Shown piece by piece: positions 1 to 5,725 of a DNA stretch of 5,725 nt (position 1 is its first letter; each line of letters opens with the position of its first letter). A program made the translations under genes and the position numbers. Origin of the DNA: an uncultured Ruminococcus sp. (GTDB lineage Bacteria; Bacillota; Clostridia; Oscillospirales; Ruminococcaceae); contig CAMWGS010000136.1 of the NCBI GenBank assembly GCA_947173865.1, positions 1 through 5,725 of the forward strand, written 5' to 3'. The notes below the pieces were generated by a model that saw only the letters and a list, made by a program, of their open reading frames with translations, had not been told where the DNA came from and ran no database searches.

Positions 1-39
1 ATAATACATTGTACAGGCATATAAGTTAATTGTTGAATC

Positions 40-46
40 GGAGAGG
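40..46 (+). promoter_or_regulatory. Ribosome binding site of the M60 protease gene
   Basis: The purine run GGAGAGG lies nine bases upstream of the ATG at position 56, a good Shine-Dalgarno match and spacing. It supports that start, as does the lysine-rich signal peptide that begins immediately there. The rest of the 55-base leader shows no convincing -35/-10 pair, so the promoter probably lies upstream of the window. Confidence 0.8.
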
Positions 47-55
47 ATTGTCTTT

Positions 56-154
56 ATGAATATCAAAATTAAAAAACGTAATTTAAAGAAAAAAATAGCT
101 TTTTTACTAGCATTATCTATGATATCCAGTTGTTCTGGTACTGTAAGCTTTGCT
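56..154 (+). other. Signal peptide region, with a possible alternative lipobox
   Basis: Residues 1-33 have a long lysine/arginine-rich n-region, the hydrophobic core IAFLLALSMI and a small-x-small site (S31-F32-A33) before two glutamates, as for signal peptidase I. Inside it, I23-S24-S25-C26 also fits a lipobox for signal peptidase II. The two readings give a released protein or a membrane lipoprotein. Type I cleavage looks somewhat better because of the SFA/EE junction. Confidence 0.8.
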
Positions 155-3100
155 GAGGAAGTTTCGGATATTATCCAGACTATTACTGATGTCAATTCAA
201 AATCCGCTGGAAGAATTGATATTTCGTTAGGGTCAGCACTGCTGATTGGTGAGACCAAATTTGAAGTTACACTGAAAGGTGATAATGGATTTTCTGAAAA
301 AAATACTGTTACTGTCGGAGATGCGACTGAAGGAAAAATCAGCTTCAGTAATCTTGCAGACGGTAAATATACCATTACAGTTAAAGCAGACGGTTTTGCA
401 GATTACAGTCAGGATATAGATGTACATGGGAAAATGTATTCAGTCAGAATCACAACTGGTTTCTGCGGCGGATATTCCTACGAAAAAGGCAGTCTTCACT
501 CAGGCGTTATTCTGATTGGTGACGTTGACAGGGACGGGGATATTGATGATGATGATAAAGATATTCTTATAGATGTTATTGACGGAAACACTCTTCCGGA
601 AAACTGTATAACAGATTTGAATCATGACGGTGAGACAAATCTGATTGACTTAACATTTTTCTCAAAAAGCTATAACACAGAAAAAGATACTGTTGCGTCA
701 GTAGAAGAATTTGTTTCGCCTGACATTGTAGATGTTAAAATTTCGGAAAATACCACTGTAAACGGAGATATTGATAAAATGCTTTGCGGTGAGGACGTGA
801 TATCCCTTTCACCCTCAAAAAATGCACCAATCTCAGAAGAAAATCCTGTATCTTTGGAATTTGACTTTTCAGAAAACAAAAATAATTCAGTTATAGACGG
901 TATAACACTTGGAACCGGAAGTGATAACCCTGTTGCTAAAGCTACTGTTGAAGTTACATACATTGACGATGGTGAAGAAGTTACAAGAGAAGTAGAAGTA
1001 ATAAATGAAGTATATGGTCTCTCGGAAAGCAATGTTTATGCTGAAATTGACAAAAACGGAAATATTCAGATACATATAGGAAAACAAGTGGCAATCAAAA
1101 AAGTTACTCTTACTATAACTGCTATGCAGAAAAACAATAACCTTGCTGAAATAAGCAAAGTTGAATTTGTCAACGGAATGGAAAGCCGTATTCCTGAACC
1201 TGAAATGGATATTCCGGAAAATCTGACCGCTCAGGTAGGAAGTGAACAGTTTGTTCTCAACTGGGCTCCCTGCGTCAATATAACCGGTTATGAGGTACTT
1301 GTAAAAAAGGGTGACACAGTTATCCAGACATCTGTTACAGCATTAAATTCAATTACTATTCAGGGAAAAGAAATAGAAGATTATGAAACTTATACAGTAA
1401 GTGTACAGTCAATAAACGGTACATGGAAAAGTGGTTATTGTGATTCTATAAACGTAACTCCAAAGCCTAACAAAGCACCTGACAAGCCAGATGGTGTTGG
1501 TGCAAGTGGCATATATAAAGGTATTGAGGTCAGCTGGAAAAAGGGAAAAGGCACACAGTATTATAACTTATATTACAAGGTAAGAAACAGTGATGAAGAA
1601 TATACTAAAATTACAGGTATTGAAGAATGTAAATACACTATCAGTGAATTAGAAACACTTACAGAATATGAAATTTATGTTACAGGTGTTAATGAACTCG
1701 GCGAAAGTCCTCAGTCCATTCACTGTTCAGCAAAAACTACTGATTTGAATCCTGCTGAAGTACCAAAGTTCAATATGATTAACCGTGATGAAAACGGTGT
1801 TCCCGGAAGTTCACATATTGTTTCTGTTACAAGAAACGGCGGTTCAATGATAGACAGTGAATTAGACGCAGAGCAGAACAATACCGCATGGGGTGCTGTT
1901 GACAACAATGCAGGTTCGTATTATTCAAAAACCACATGGGACGACGGCGGTTACAATAATTTAGGTAATAACGGTCTTACTTATACTTTTGACAGTGCAT
2001 ATAAAATGGATACTATTGCTTTACTGACAACAGGTGGAGCAAATCCATGTTATGTACATATAAGATGGTGGGAAGAAGACGGAACCAATAAAACTGTTAG
2101 TGCTTCCGTAAAAACAATGAAAGATTCCGAAGGCAGAACCTATTATGTCCTTAAACTTCCTTATGCAGTTACAGCAACTAAAGTTCAGATTGGTCTTGCA
2201 CGTTATTTGGCAGGCGGGGCTTACAATCTTATCACTATTGCTGAAACTTATTTCTATAAATATGATACTCTTATGGATGACATTATGGACTTGTATGAAG
2301 ATGATTTACATACAATTCTTAAGGATACAGTTACTCATGAAACTATTGTTGAGTTACGTAACAGAGTTAACACTCCCGATGAATTCGGAGAAGAAAACAT
2401 CAATAAAACTGCTTTACTCCGTGAACTTGAAACAGCAGAAAAAATTCTTAATGATGAAAAACTTAACAGTTCAGTTGAAATTCACAACGGTATTACTACA
2501 AAGGATACAGGACGTGGATTCAGCGGGCTTAATGCGTGGCAGCCTCTCGGAGTTTCTGCCGGTGCCGGAGAAACAATAACAATTTATGTAGGAAGCAATA
2601 CAAAACGCACCGGTGAGGCTACAAATTTAAGACTTATTCTGACACAGTATCATTCCGAATCAGGTGGAGTTGCACCGGATGGTGCTAACCTTAAAGTAGG
2701 TGCAAATGTTATTACCATTCCTAAAAAGAGTTCAAGTATTGGTTCTGAAATTGGTGGGGCATTGTATGTTCAGTATCAGGGAAACAATGCAAATGAAAAA
2801 TACGCAGTACGTGTAAGCGGCGGTACAGAAGTTCCACGCCTTGACCTGTATAAAGTTACTGACGAAAATGAACGTATGGAACGTGCCGTTAAATATATAG
2901 AGGCACTTGATAAATATGTTCCCGAAATGGAAGCTCTTCACAATGAAATCCACAAAGATTCAGGCAACAGCAATGTGGATTATGACTATGACGCTAAAAA
3001 TTGTATATTGGGAGCTTCGGATATTCTTCTTGATACTATGATGCTTTCACTCCCTGCTCCTCAAATACTTGCAGGTACTGGCAACGGTAGTACAGAAGAA

Positions 3101-5167
3101 CGTGCAAAGACTCTTCTTAATAGTATGAAGTCTATGGAAGATATGATGTACCTTTTCTATCAGCATAAGGGTCTTAATGCTTCTGCTCCTTCTGAACTTG
3201 ACCAGATTCCTAAAGGTCATCTCAATATTCGTTATCAGCGTATGTTCTCCGGTGCTTTCATGTATGCAGCAGGAAATCATATAGGAATCGAATGGAACGA
3301 AACAAGAGGAATGGTAAATTGTACTCCTGTAGTTGCAGACGAAGACGGAAGATATGTCAGCGGACATTATTTCGGCTGGGGTATTGCTCACGAAATAGGT
3401 CACTGTATTAATCAGGGTTCCTATGCTGTGGCAGAAATTACAAACAACTATTTTGCACAGCTTGCTCAGGCAAAGGACACAAATACAGGTATGCGTTTCA
3501 AATATGATAATATTTACAGCAAAGTGACATCCGGAACAAAAGGTGATTGTTCAAATATTGCAACTCAGCTTGGTATGTATTGGCAGTTACATCTTGCATA
3601 TGACAAAGGCAGAAATTACAAGACTTATTCAGATTATAATGAACAGCTTGATAATCTGTTCTATGCAAGGGTTGACAGATATTCAAGAAAACCTGATTTA
3701 GCTCCTGCTCCTGATGGTATAAAACTTACATTCGGTGATAAAGACCAGAGTATTATGCGTCTTGCCTGTGCAGCCGCAAATAAAAACGTTCTTGAATTCT
3801 TTAAACGCTGGGGTAAAGAACCTGATGAAGCAACTATCAAGTATGCAGAACAGTTTGAAAAAGAAACCCGTGCAATCTTCTACGCAAATGATGATTCACG
3901 TATCTATGCACTTGAAGGAGAGGGAAGTGTTTTAGGTACTGAATGTTCAGTTTCTGCTGTAAAAGACGTTTCTGTAAAAATCGGTAAATCGGCAAATCAG
4001 GTAAAACTCGGATTCAGTTCTGCTGATATTCCTGAAAGTGACATACTGGGTTATGAAGTAATACGTTGTACAATTTCGGGCGGTGAAATTGAGGAAATTC
4101 CGGTAGGATTCGCAACCGGTTCTGAATTCACAGATACAATTACAACTATTAATAACCGTGCTGTATTCTATAAAATCACACTTATTGACCAGTATCTTAA
4201 TCGTTCGGCAGTATTTACTACAGAAGCAGTCAAGATTGAACATGATGGCAGTATGGACAAAACTAACTGGAGTATAAGTACAAATGGTCTTATAGCAGAT
4301 GAAGTTATTGACGATGCTACAAATGAAATGCCATGCGAACAGACAAAGAGTAATCTGGCAAAACAGGCTATTGACCATGACCTTGAAACAGTTTATATTC
4401 CACAGGTAAAAGATAACAACGCTGAAATAGTTATTAATTTTAATCAGGATTTGACAATCACAGGATTGAAATATACTGCCGGTGACGGAATTCCTTTAGG
4501 AGATTATGAAATTTATGTAATGACAGATAATGAATGGATTCTTACAGCAAACGGCACATTCAACGGAAGTGATACCGTTTATTTTGCAAACGATGATGAC
4601 AAATATATAAGTACCTATTCCGCAGACGCAATAAAGCTTGTACTTCTTAATCAGGAGAATACGACAGTTTCAATCTCAGAAATCGACGTTCTGGGAGTAA
4701 CCGGAGATAATGTAGACTTCAGAAAGACTTCTGAAGACAGTACAAATGTTATAGGTACTCTTGGAAAGGATTACAGATATGGCGACGACCCCGAAGATAT
4801 TATTCCTGAAGATTCACTGATATTCACAGGAACATATAAAGGAAATCCGGCTTACAGTACAGTCATTCTTTATGATAACAACGGAAATATCGTAGGCGGT
4901 TATGATGACGAATATAATCTTAAGGCTCAGCAGATAATCCTTGCAGATGTTCCTGACAGCGGAAATATAGCAGACGTTTCAGACGGTACATGGATTTACT
5001 GGATTGAACCAGAACAAATGACAGAAATGACAATGCCAGAATCAGTACGTGTTGAGCTTTACAGAGTAAACAATGCACTCACAAATGAAGGTCAGAGACT
5101 TGTAAGTGATACACTGTTTGAGACCATACCGGAAGAACTTCCCACAATAATAATCAGTGCGGAATAA
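56..5167 (+). CDS. Secreted modular M60-family (enhancin-like) zinc metallopeptidase with an N-terminal dockerin
   Basis: Complete 1703-residue exported protein. Signal peptide: basic residues 4-13, hydrophobic core 14-25, likely cleavage after SFA at residue 33. Modules follow in order: prealbumin/Ig-like beta domain (about 50-132), dockerin (153-208), beta-sandwich module (222-376), FnIII domains (385-468 and 475-562), discoidin-like domain (570-736), acidic helical linker (738-803), M60 N-terminal beta domain (809-930), catalytic region (about 940-1280), FnIII-like domain (1298-1393), second discoidin-like domain (1404-1548) and an unassigned C-terminal module (1560-1703). Catalytic signature: HEIGH at 1112-1116, then EITNN with Glu1127 as the expected third zinc ligand. 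This fits the M60 pattern HExxH(8-24)E. Characterised M60 enzymes cleave O-glycosylated proteins such as mucins; that substrate is inferred here. There is no sortase motif or C-terminal membrane segment, so retention would rely on the dockerin, or on a lipid anchor if Cys26 is used. First gene of a probable two-gene operon. The family call is firm; the substrate is not. Confidence 0.93.
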   Translation: MNIKIKKRNLKKKIAFLLALSMISSCSGTVSFAEEVSDIIQTITDVNSKSAGRIDISLGSALLIGETKFEVTLKGDNGFSEKNTVTVGDATEGKISFSNLADGKYTITVKADGFADYSQDIDVHGKMYSVRITTGFCGGYSYEKGSLHSGVILIGDVDRDGDIDDDDKDILIDVIDGNTLPENCITDLNHDGETNLIDLTFFSKSYNTEKDTVASVEEFVSPDIVDVKISENTTVNGDIDKMLCGEDVISLSPSKNAPISEENPVSLEFDFSENKNNSVIDGITLGTGSDNPVAKATVEVTYIDDGEEVTREVEVINEVYGLSESNVYAEIDKNGNIQIHIGKQVAIKKVTLTITAMQKNNNLAEISKVEFVNGMESRIPEPEMDIPENLTAQVGSEQFVLNWAPCVNITGYEVLVKKGDTVIQTSVTALNSITIQGKEIEDYETYTVSVQSINGTWKSGYCDSINVTPKPNKAPDKPDGVGASGIYKGIEVSWKKGKGTQYYNLYYKVRNSDEEYTKITGIEECKYTISELETLTEYEIYVTGVNELGESPQSIHCSAKTTDLNPAEVPKFNMINRDENGVPGSSHIVSVTRNGGSMIDSELDAEQNNTAWGAVDNNAGSYYSKTTWDDGGYNNLGNNGLTYTFDSAYKMDTIALLTTGGANPCYVHIRWWEEDGTNKTVSASVKTMKDSEGRTYYVLKLPYAVTATKVQIGLARYLAGGAYNLITIAETYFYKYDTLMDDIMDLYEDDLHTILKDTVTHETIVELRNRVNTPDEFGEENINKTALLRELETAEKILNDEKLNSSVEIHNGITTKDTGRGFSGLNAWQPLGVSAGAGETITIYVGSNTKRTGEATNLRLILTQYHSESGGVAPDGANLKVGANVITIPKKSSSIGSEIGGALYVQYQGNNANEKYAVRVSGGTEVPRLDLYKVTDENERMERAVKYIEALDKYVPEMEALHNEIHKDSGNSNVDYDYDAKNCILGASDILLDTMMLSLPAPQILAGTGNGSTEERAKTLLNSMKSMEDMMYLFYQHKGLNASAPSELDQIPKGHLNIRYQRMFSGAFMYAAGNHIGIEWNETRGMVNCTPVVADEDGRYVSGHYFGWGIAHEIGHCINQGSYAVAEITNNYFAQLAQAKDTNTGMRFKYDNIYSKVTSGTKGDCSNIATQLGMYWQLHLAYDKGRNYKTYSDYNEQLDNLFYARVDRYSRKPDLAPAPDGIKLTFGDKDQSIMRLACAAANKNVLEFFKRWGKEPDEATIKYAEQFEKETRAIFYANDDSRIYALEGEGSVLGTECSVSAVKDVSVKIGKSANQVKLGFSSADIPESDILGYEVIRCTISGGEIEEIPVGFATGSEFTDTITTINNRAVFYKITLIDQYLNRSAVFTTEAVKIEHDGSMDKTNWSISTNGLIADEVIDDATNEMPCEQTKSNLAKQAIDHDLETVYIPQVKDNNAEIVINFNQDLTITGLKYTAGDGIPLGDYEIYVMTDNEWILTANGTFNGSDTVYFANDDDKYISTYSADAIKLVLLNQENTTVSISEIDVLGVTGDNVDFRKTSEDSTNVIGTLGKDYRYGDDPEDIIPEDSLIFTGTYKGNPAYSTVILYDNNGNIVGGYDDEYNLKAQQIILADVPDSGNIADVSDGTWIYWIEPEQMTEMTMPESVRVELYRVNNALTNEGQRLVSDTLFETIPEELPTIIISAE
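203..451 (+). other. Ig/prealbumin-like beta domain directly before the dockerin
   Basis: Residues about 50-132 contain alternating beta strands. The stretch LADGKYTITVKADGFADYS is typical of carboxypeptidase-regulatory or PEGA-like folds, in which a ligand or backbone modifier is presented by a small beta sandwich. It sits immediately upstream of the dockerin, as stabilising X modules do in some scaffoldin-dockerin pairs. It does not resemble a specific X-module sequence that I can recall, so that role is only suggested by position. Confidence 0.5.
512..679 (+). other. Dockerin type I-like module (two calcium-binding loops)
   Basis: Residues 153-208 hold two EF-hand-like loops starting 31 residues apart. 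Loop 1 is D156-x-D158-x-D160-G-x-I-D-x-x-D167. Loop 2 is D187-x-N189-x-D191-G-x-T-N-x-x-D198. Both carry every calcium-ligand position (1, 3, 5, 9 and 12) and the conserved Gly at 6, and each is followed by a hydrophobic helix segment. Dockerins bind cohesin modules on scaffoldins or cell-surface proteins, so this should place the protease in a cellulosome-like assembly. Position is unusual: near the N-terminus instead of the C-terminal end. Loop positions 10-11, often used for cohesin recognition, differ between the repeats (Asp-Asp against Leu-Ile). Confidence 0.85.
719..1183 (+). other. Beta-sandwich module, possibly galactose-binding-like
   Basis: Residues 222-376 are predicted to be beta rich. 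The ending (VAIKKVTLTIT, a short gap, then AEISKVEFVN) resembles the last two strands of discoidin/galactose-binding folds, where the final strand typically reads 'aeIsEveV'. The segment SLEFDFSENKNNSVIDGITLGTG fits an early strand pair of such a fold. The match to any named family is weak, and a generic Ig-like spacer is the alternative. Confidence 0.4.
1208..1741 (+). other. Two tandem fibronectin type III domains
   Basis: The first spans residues 385-468 (PENLTAQVGSEQFVLNW, then YEVLVKKG and TYTVSVQSING). The second spans 475-562 (EVSWKKGKG, YNLYYKV, the signature LETLTEYEIYVTGVNELGES). Each has the conserved Trp in strand B, the Tyr in strand C and the 'L-x-x-x-T-x-Y' type tyrosine corner. 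They are joined by a Pro/Lys-rich hinge at 469-478. Such domains are common spacers in extracellular clostridial carbohydrate-active and protease enzymes and hold the binding and catalytic modules apart. Confidence 0.8.
1763..2263 (+). other. Discoidin (F5/8 type C)-like domain before the M60 region
   Basis: Residues 570-736 contain AWGAVDNNAGSYYSKTTW, which matches the 'aiDgd..T.W' type strand of F5/8C/CBM32 domains. It is followed by LTYTFDSAYKMDTIAL, the usual 'y-x-F-d-x-x-x-x-i-x-x-i' strand pair, and it ends with a final strand containing ITIAETYFYKY. CBM32-type domains in secreted clostridial enzymes commonly bind galactose or GalNAc on glycoproteins. The binding residues cannot be assigned by eye here. 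A helical linker (738-803) separates it from the protease. Confidence 0.65.
2480..3895 (+). other. M60 peptidase region: N-terminal beta domain and catalytic domain
   Basis: Residues 809-930 form a beta domain (RGFSGLNAWQPLGVSAGAGE, then TITIYVGS), as precedes the catalytic core in M60 proteins: the 'w..tGlya.pGe.v.iyv' pattern. The core has MERAVKYIEA and LDKYVPEMEALHNEI helices and the LNIRYQRMFSGAFMYAAG region. The zinc site is HEIGH at 1112-1116, with bases 3389-3403 encoding it. Ten residues later comes Glu1127 within AEITNN, the conserved M60 glutamate region. His1112 and His1116 are the predicted zinc ligands and Glu1113 the predicted general base. All are intact, so an active enzyme is expected. 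The spacing to the third ligand is at the short end of the family range. Confidence 0.9.
3947..4699 (+). other. FnIII-like domain followed by a second discoidin-like domain
   Basis: Residues 1298-1393 contain VKLGFSSADIPESDILGYEV, then FATGSEFTDTI and FYKITLIDQYLNRS, an FnIII-like strand pattern often found after the catalytic core of modular proteases. Residues 1404-1548 read as an F5/8C-like fold: NLAKQAIDHDLETVYIP (the 'a.DgdleT.w' strand), AEIVINFNQDLTITGLKY, LGDYEIYVMTDNEWILTANG and the closing VSISEIDVLGV. The discoidin assignment is clear in pattern; ligand specificity is unknown. Confidence 0.7.
4733..5164 (+). other. Unassigned C-terminal module
   Basis: Residues 1560-1703 follow an acidic, Pro-containing hinge (residues 1577-1586). 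The stretch SLIFTGTYKGNPAYSTVILY, then GGYDDEYNLKAQQIILADVP and PESVRVELYRV, suggests a compact beta domain like those found repeatedly in extracellular bacterial proteins. It has no dockerin loops, SLH repeats, LPXTG motif or transmembrane segment. I do not recognise the family. Confidence 0.5.
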
Positions 5168-5182
5168 GAGAGCATATAAGAA

Positions 5183-5188
5183 AAGGAG
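5183..5188 (+). promoter_or_regulatory. Ribosome binding site of the downstream gene
   Basis: AAGGAG sits six bases before the ATG at 5195, a near-consensus Shine-Dalgarno site. The gap after the protease stop codon is only 27 bases. It contains no hairpin that could act as a terminator, so the two genes are probably transcribed together and translated independently. Confidence 0.85.
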
Positions 5189-5194
5189 TATAAT

Positions 5195-5725
5195 ATGATA
5201 AAGCATTTTTTGACTGGTATATTTACCACTTTGGCAATCAGTAGCATTGTTTCAATGAGTGCAATGGCTTCTGAAATAAATGATACAGTTAAAATTGATA
5301 ATTCAGGCAAAGTTACATTAATATCTGAAACTATTGCAGATAACAATGTTAATACTCTTTGTCTTACACTTGAAGCCGATACTGACAAAATACAGAATGT
5401 CTCATTCAGCTTTGACACTGCAAACAACATAAAAATTTCTGAATACCGTTACAACTCTGAAAGAAAACAGCTTAATATATATCTTTCTGGAACAGACCCG
5501 ATTTTTGAAGATAATACACTTGAAATAGGTACTGTATCTGCAAAAGACGAGTCAGGAAAAGATATTGTTTTCAGTACACAAAAAGCATCTTTGCAATATA
5601 TTTTACATAATGAAATTATAGAAAATGAAATTAATGAAATTTCTGTTGCAGCTCCGCCAACAACGATTATCACAGAACCGGTTGAAACCACCACAACACC
5701 TGTTACTACCACAGAACCGGTTGAA
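5195..5725 (+). CDS. Secreted protein with an Ig/cohesin-like domain and a Thr-Pro-Glu-Val linker (3' end missing)
   Basis: The open frame runs uninterrupted from the ATG to the right edge: 177 codons, no stop, so the C-terminus is missing. The start is set by the AAGGAG site. Residues 1-25 are a signal peptide with a hydrophobic core (about 5-20) and an AMA cleavage site after residue 25. Residues about 28-137 form a beta-rich domain: LCLTLEADTDKIQNVSFSF, then LNIYLSGTDPIFEDNTLEIGTVSA. This resembles the strand pattern of cohesin or cohesin-like Ig folds in clostridial surface proteins, but the similarity is weak and no dockerin-binding face can be assigned. Residues 152-177 are a low-complexity linker rich in Thr, Pro, Glu and Val with two TEPVE copies; such linkers join modules in ruminococcal scaffoldins and enzymes. 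Being co-directional and 27 bases behind a dockerin protease, it could be an adaptor or anchoring protein. A hypothetical secreted Ig-like protein with its own dockerin is equally possible. Confidence 0.85.
   Translation, partial: MIKHFLTGIFTTLAISSIVSMSAMASEINDTVKIDNSGKVTLISETIADNNVNTLCLTLEADTDKIQNVSFSFDTANNIKISEYRYNSERKQLNIYLSGTDPIFEDNTLEIGTVSAKDESGKDIVFSTQKASLQYILHNEIIENEINEISVAAPPTTIITEPVETTTTPVTTTEPVE
5671..5725 (+). repeat. Direct repeat encoding the TEPVE linker units
   Basis: The 16-base unit CACAGAACCGGTTGAA occurs at 5671-5686 and again at 5710-5725, offset by 39 bases (13 codons), so both copies read TEPVE in frame. The bases between encode TTTTPVTT. The second copy ends exactly at the window edge, and the array may continue. 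This is a protein-level linker repeat within the gene, not a mobile or CRISPR repeat. Confidence 0.8.

Noticed and set aside
9..25. TTGTAC and TATAAG as a promoter for the protease gene
   Set aside because: The two elements are only about five bases apart, far from the usual 17-base spacing, so they do not form a promoter.
2145..2579. A 144-codon + strand open frame inside the protease gene
   Set aside because: It lies in another frame of a well-supported coding region. Its translation is Leu/Lys-rich with no recognisable domain, and it has no independent ribosome binding site that I can see.
3735..3935. A 66-codon + strand open frame inside the protease gene
   Set aside because: Out of frame with the M60 region and without any domain signal; explained as a by-product of the main coding sequence.
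3947..4378. A 143-codon minus-strand open frame
   Set aside because: Rich in Cys, Phe and Ile as expected for the antisense of this codon usage, and it overlaps clear FnIII and discoidin-like coding sequence on the + strand.
5189..5194. TATAAT just before the second ATG, as a -10 promoter box
   Set aside because: It occupies the spacer between the Shine-Dalgarno site and the start codon, so a transcript from it would lack the ribosome binding site. A chance match in AT-rich sequence is more likely.
5168..5194. Terminator between the two genes
   Set aside because: The 27-base gap has no inverted repeat followed by a T run.
5092..5712. Two minus-strand open frames across the gene junction and the downstream gene
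   Set aside because: The + strand frame here has a strong ribosome binding site, a signal peptide and a coherent linker. The antisense frames are shadows of it, with no start signal of note.

Overview
The window holds two genes on the + strand, the second cut off by the right edge. The base composition is AT-rich. There are no mobile elements, RNA genes or CRISPR arrays. The organism is probably a Gram-positive anaerobe of the Ruminococcus/Clostridia type. This is an inference from three things: exported proteins with Gram-positive style signal peptides and strong Shine-Dalgarno sites, a dockerin module with two calcium loops, and a Thr/Pro/Glu/Val linker of the kind common in ruminococcal surface and scaffoldin proteins. 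The species cannot be fixed from the sequence.

Positions 1-55 are a short leader with a ribosome binding site. Positions 56-5167 encode a 1703-residue exported metalloprotease of the M60 (enhancin-like) family. Its modules in order are: signal peptide; small Ig/prealbumin-like beta domain; dockerin; beta-sandwich module; two fibronectin type III domains; discoidin (F5/8 type C)-like domain; helical linker; M60 N-terminal beta domain and catalytic domain, with HEIGH at residues 1112-1116 and the third ligand Glu at 1127; a third FnIII-like domain; a second discoidin-like domain; and an unassigned C-terminal module. After a 27-base gap with its own strong ribosome binding site, positions 5195-5725 begin a second exported protein. 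It has an Ig/cohesin-like beta domain and then a repetitive Thr-Pro-Glu-Val linker that runs out of the window.

Working model (inference): a secreted protease aimed at glycoproteins, possibly mucins, recognises its substrate through several carbohydrate-binding-type folds. It docks through its unusually N-terminal dockerin to a cohesin-bearing surface or scaffold protein. The co-transcribed downstream protein could be a partner in that assembly, but its decisive C-terminal part lies outside the window.
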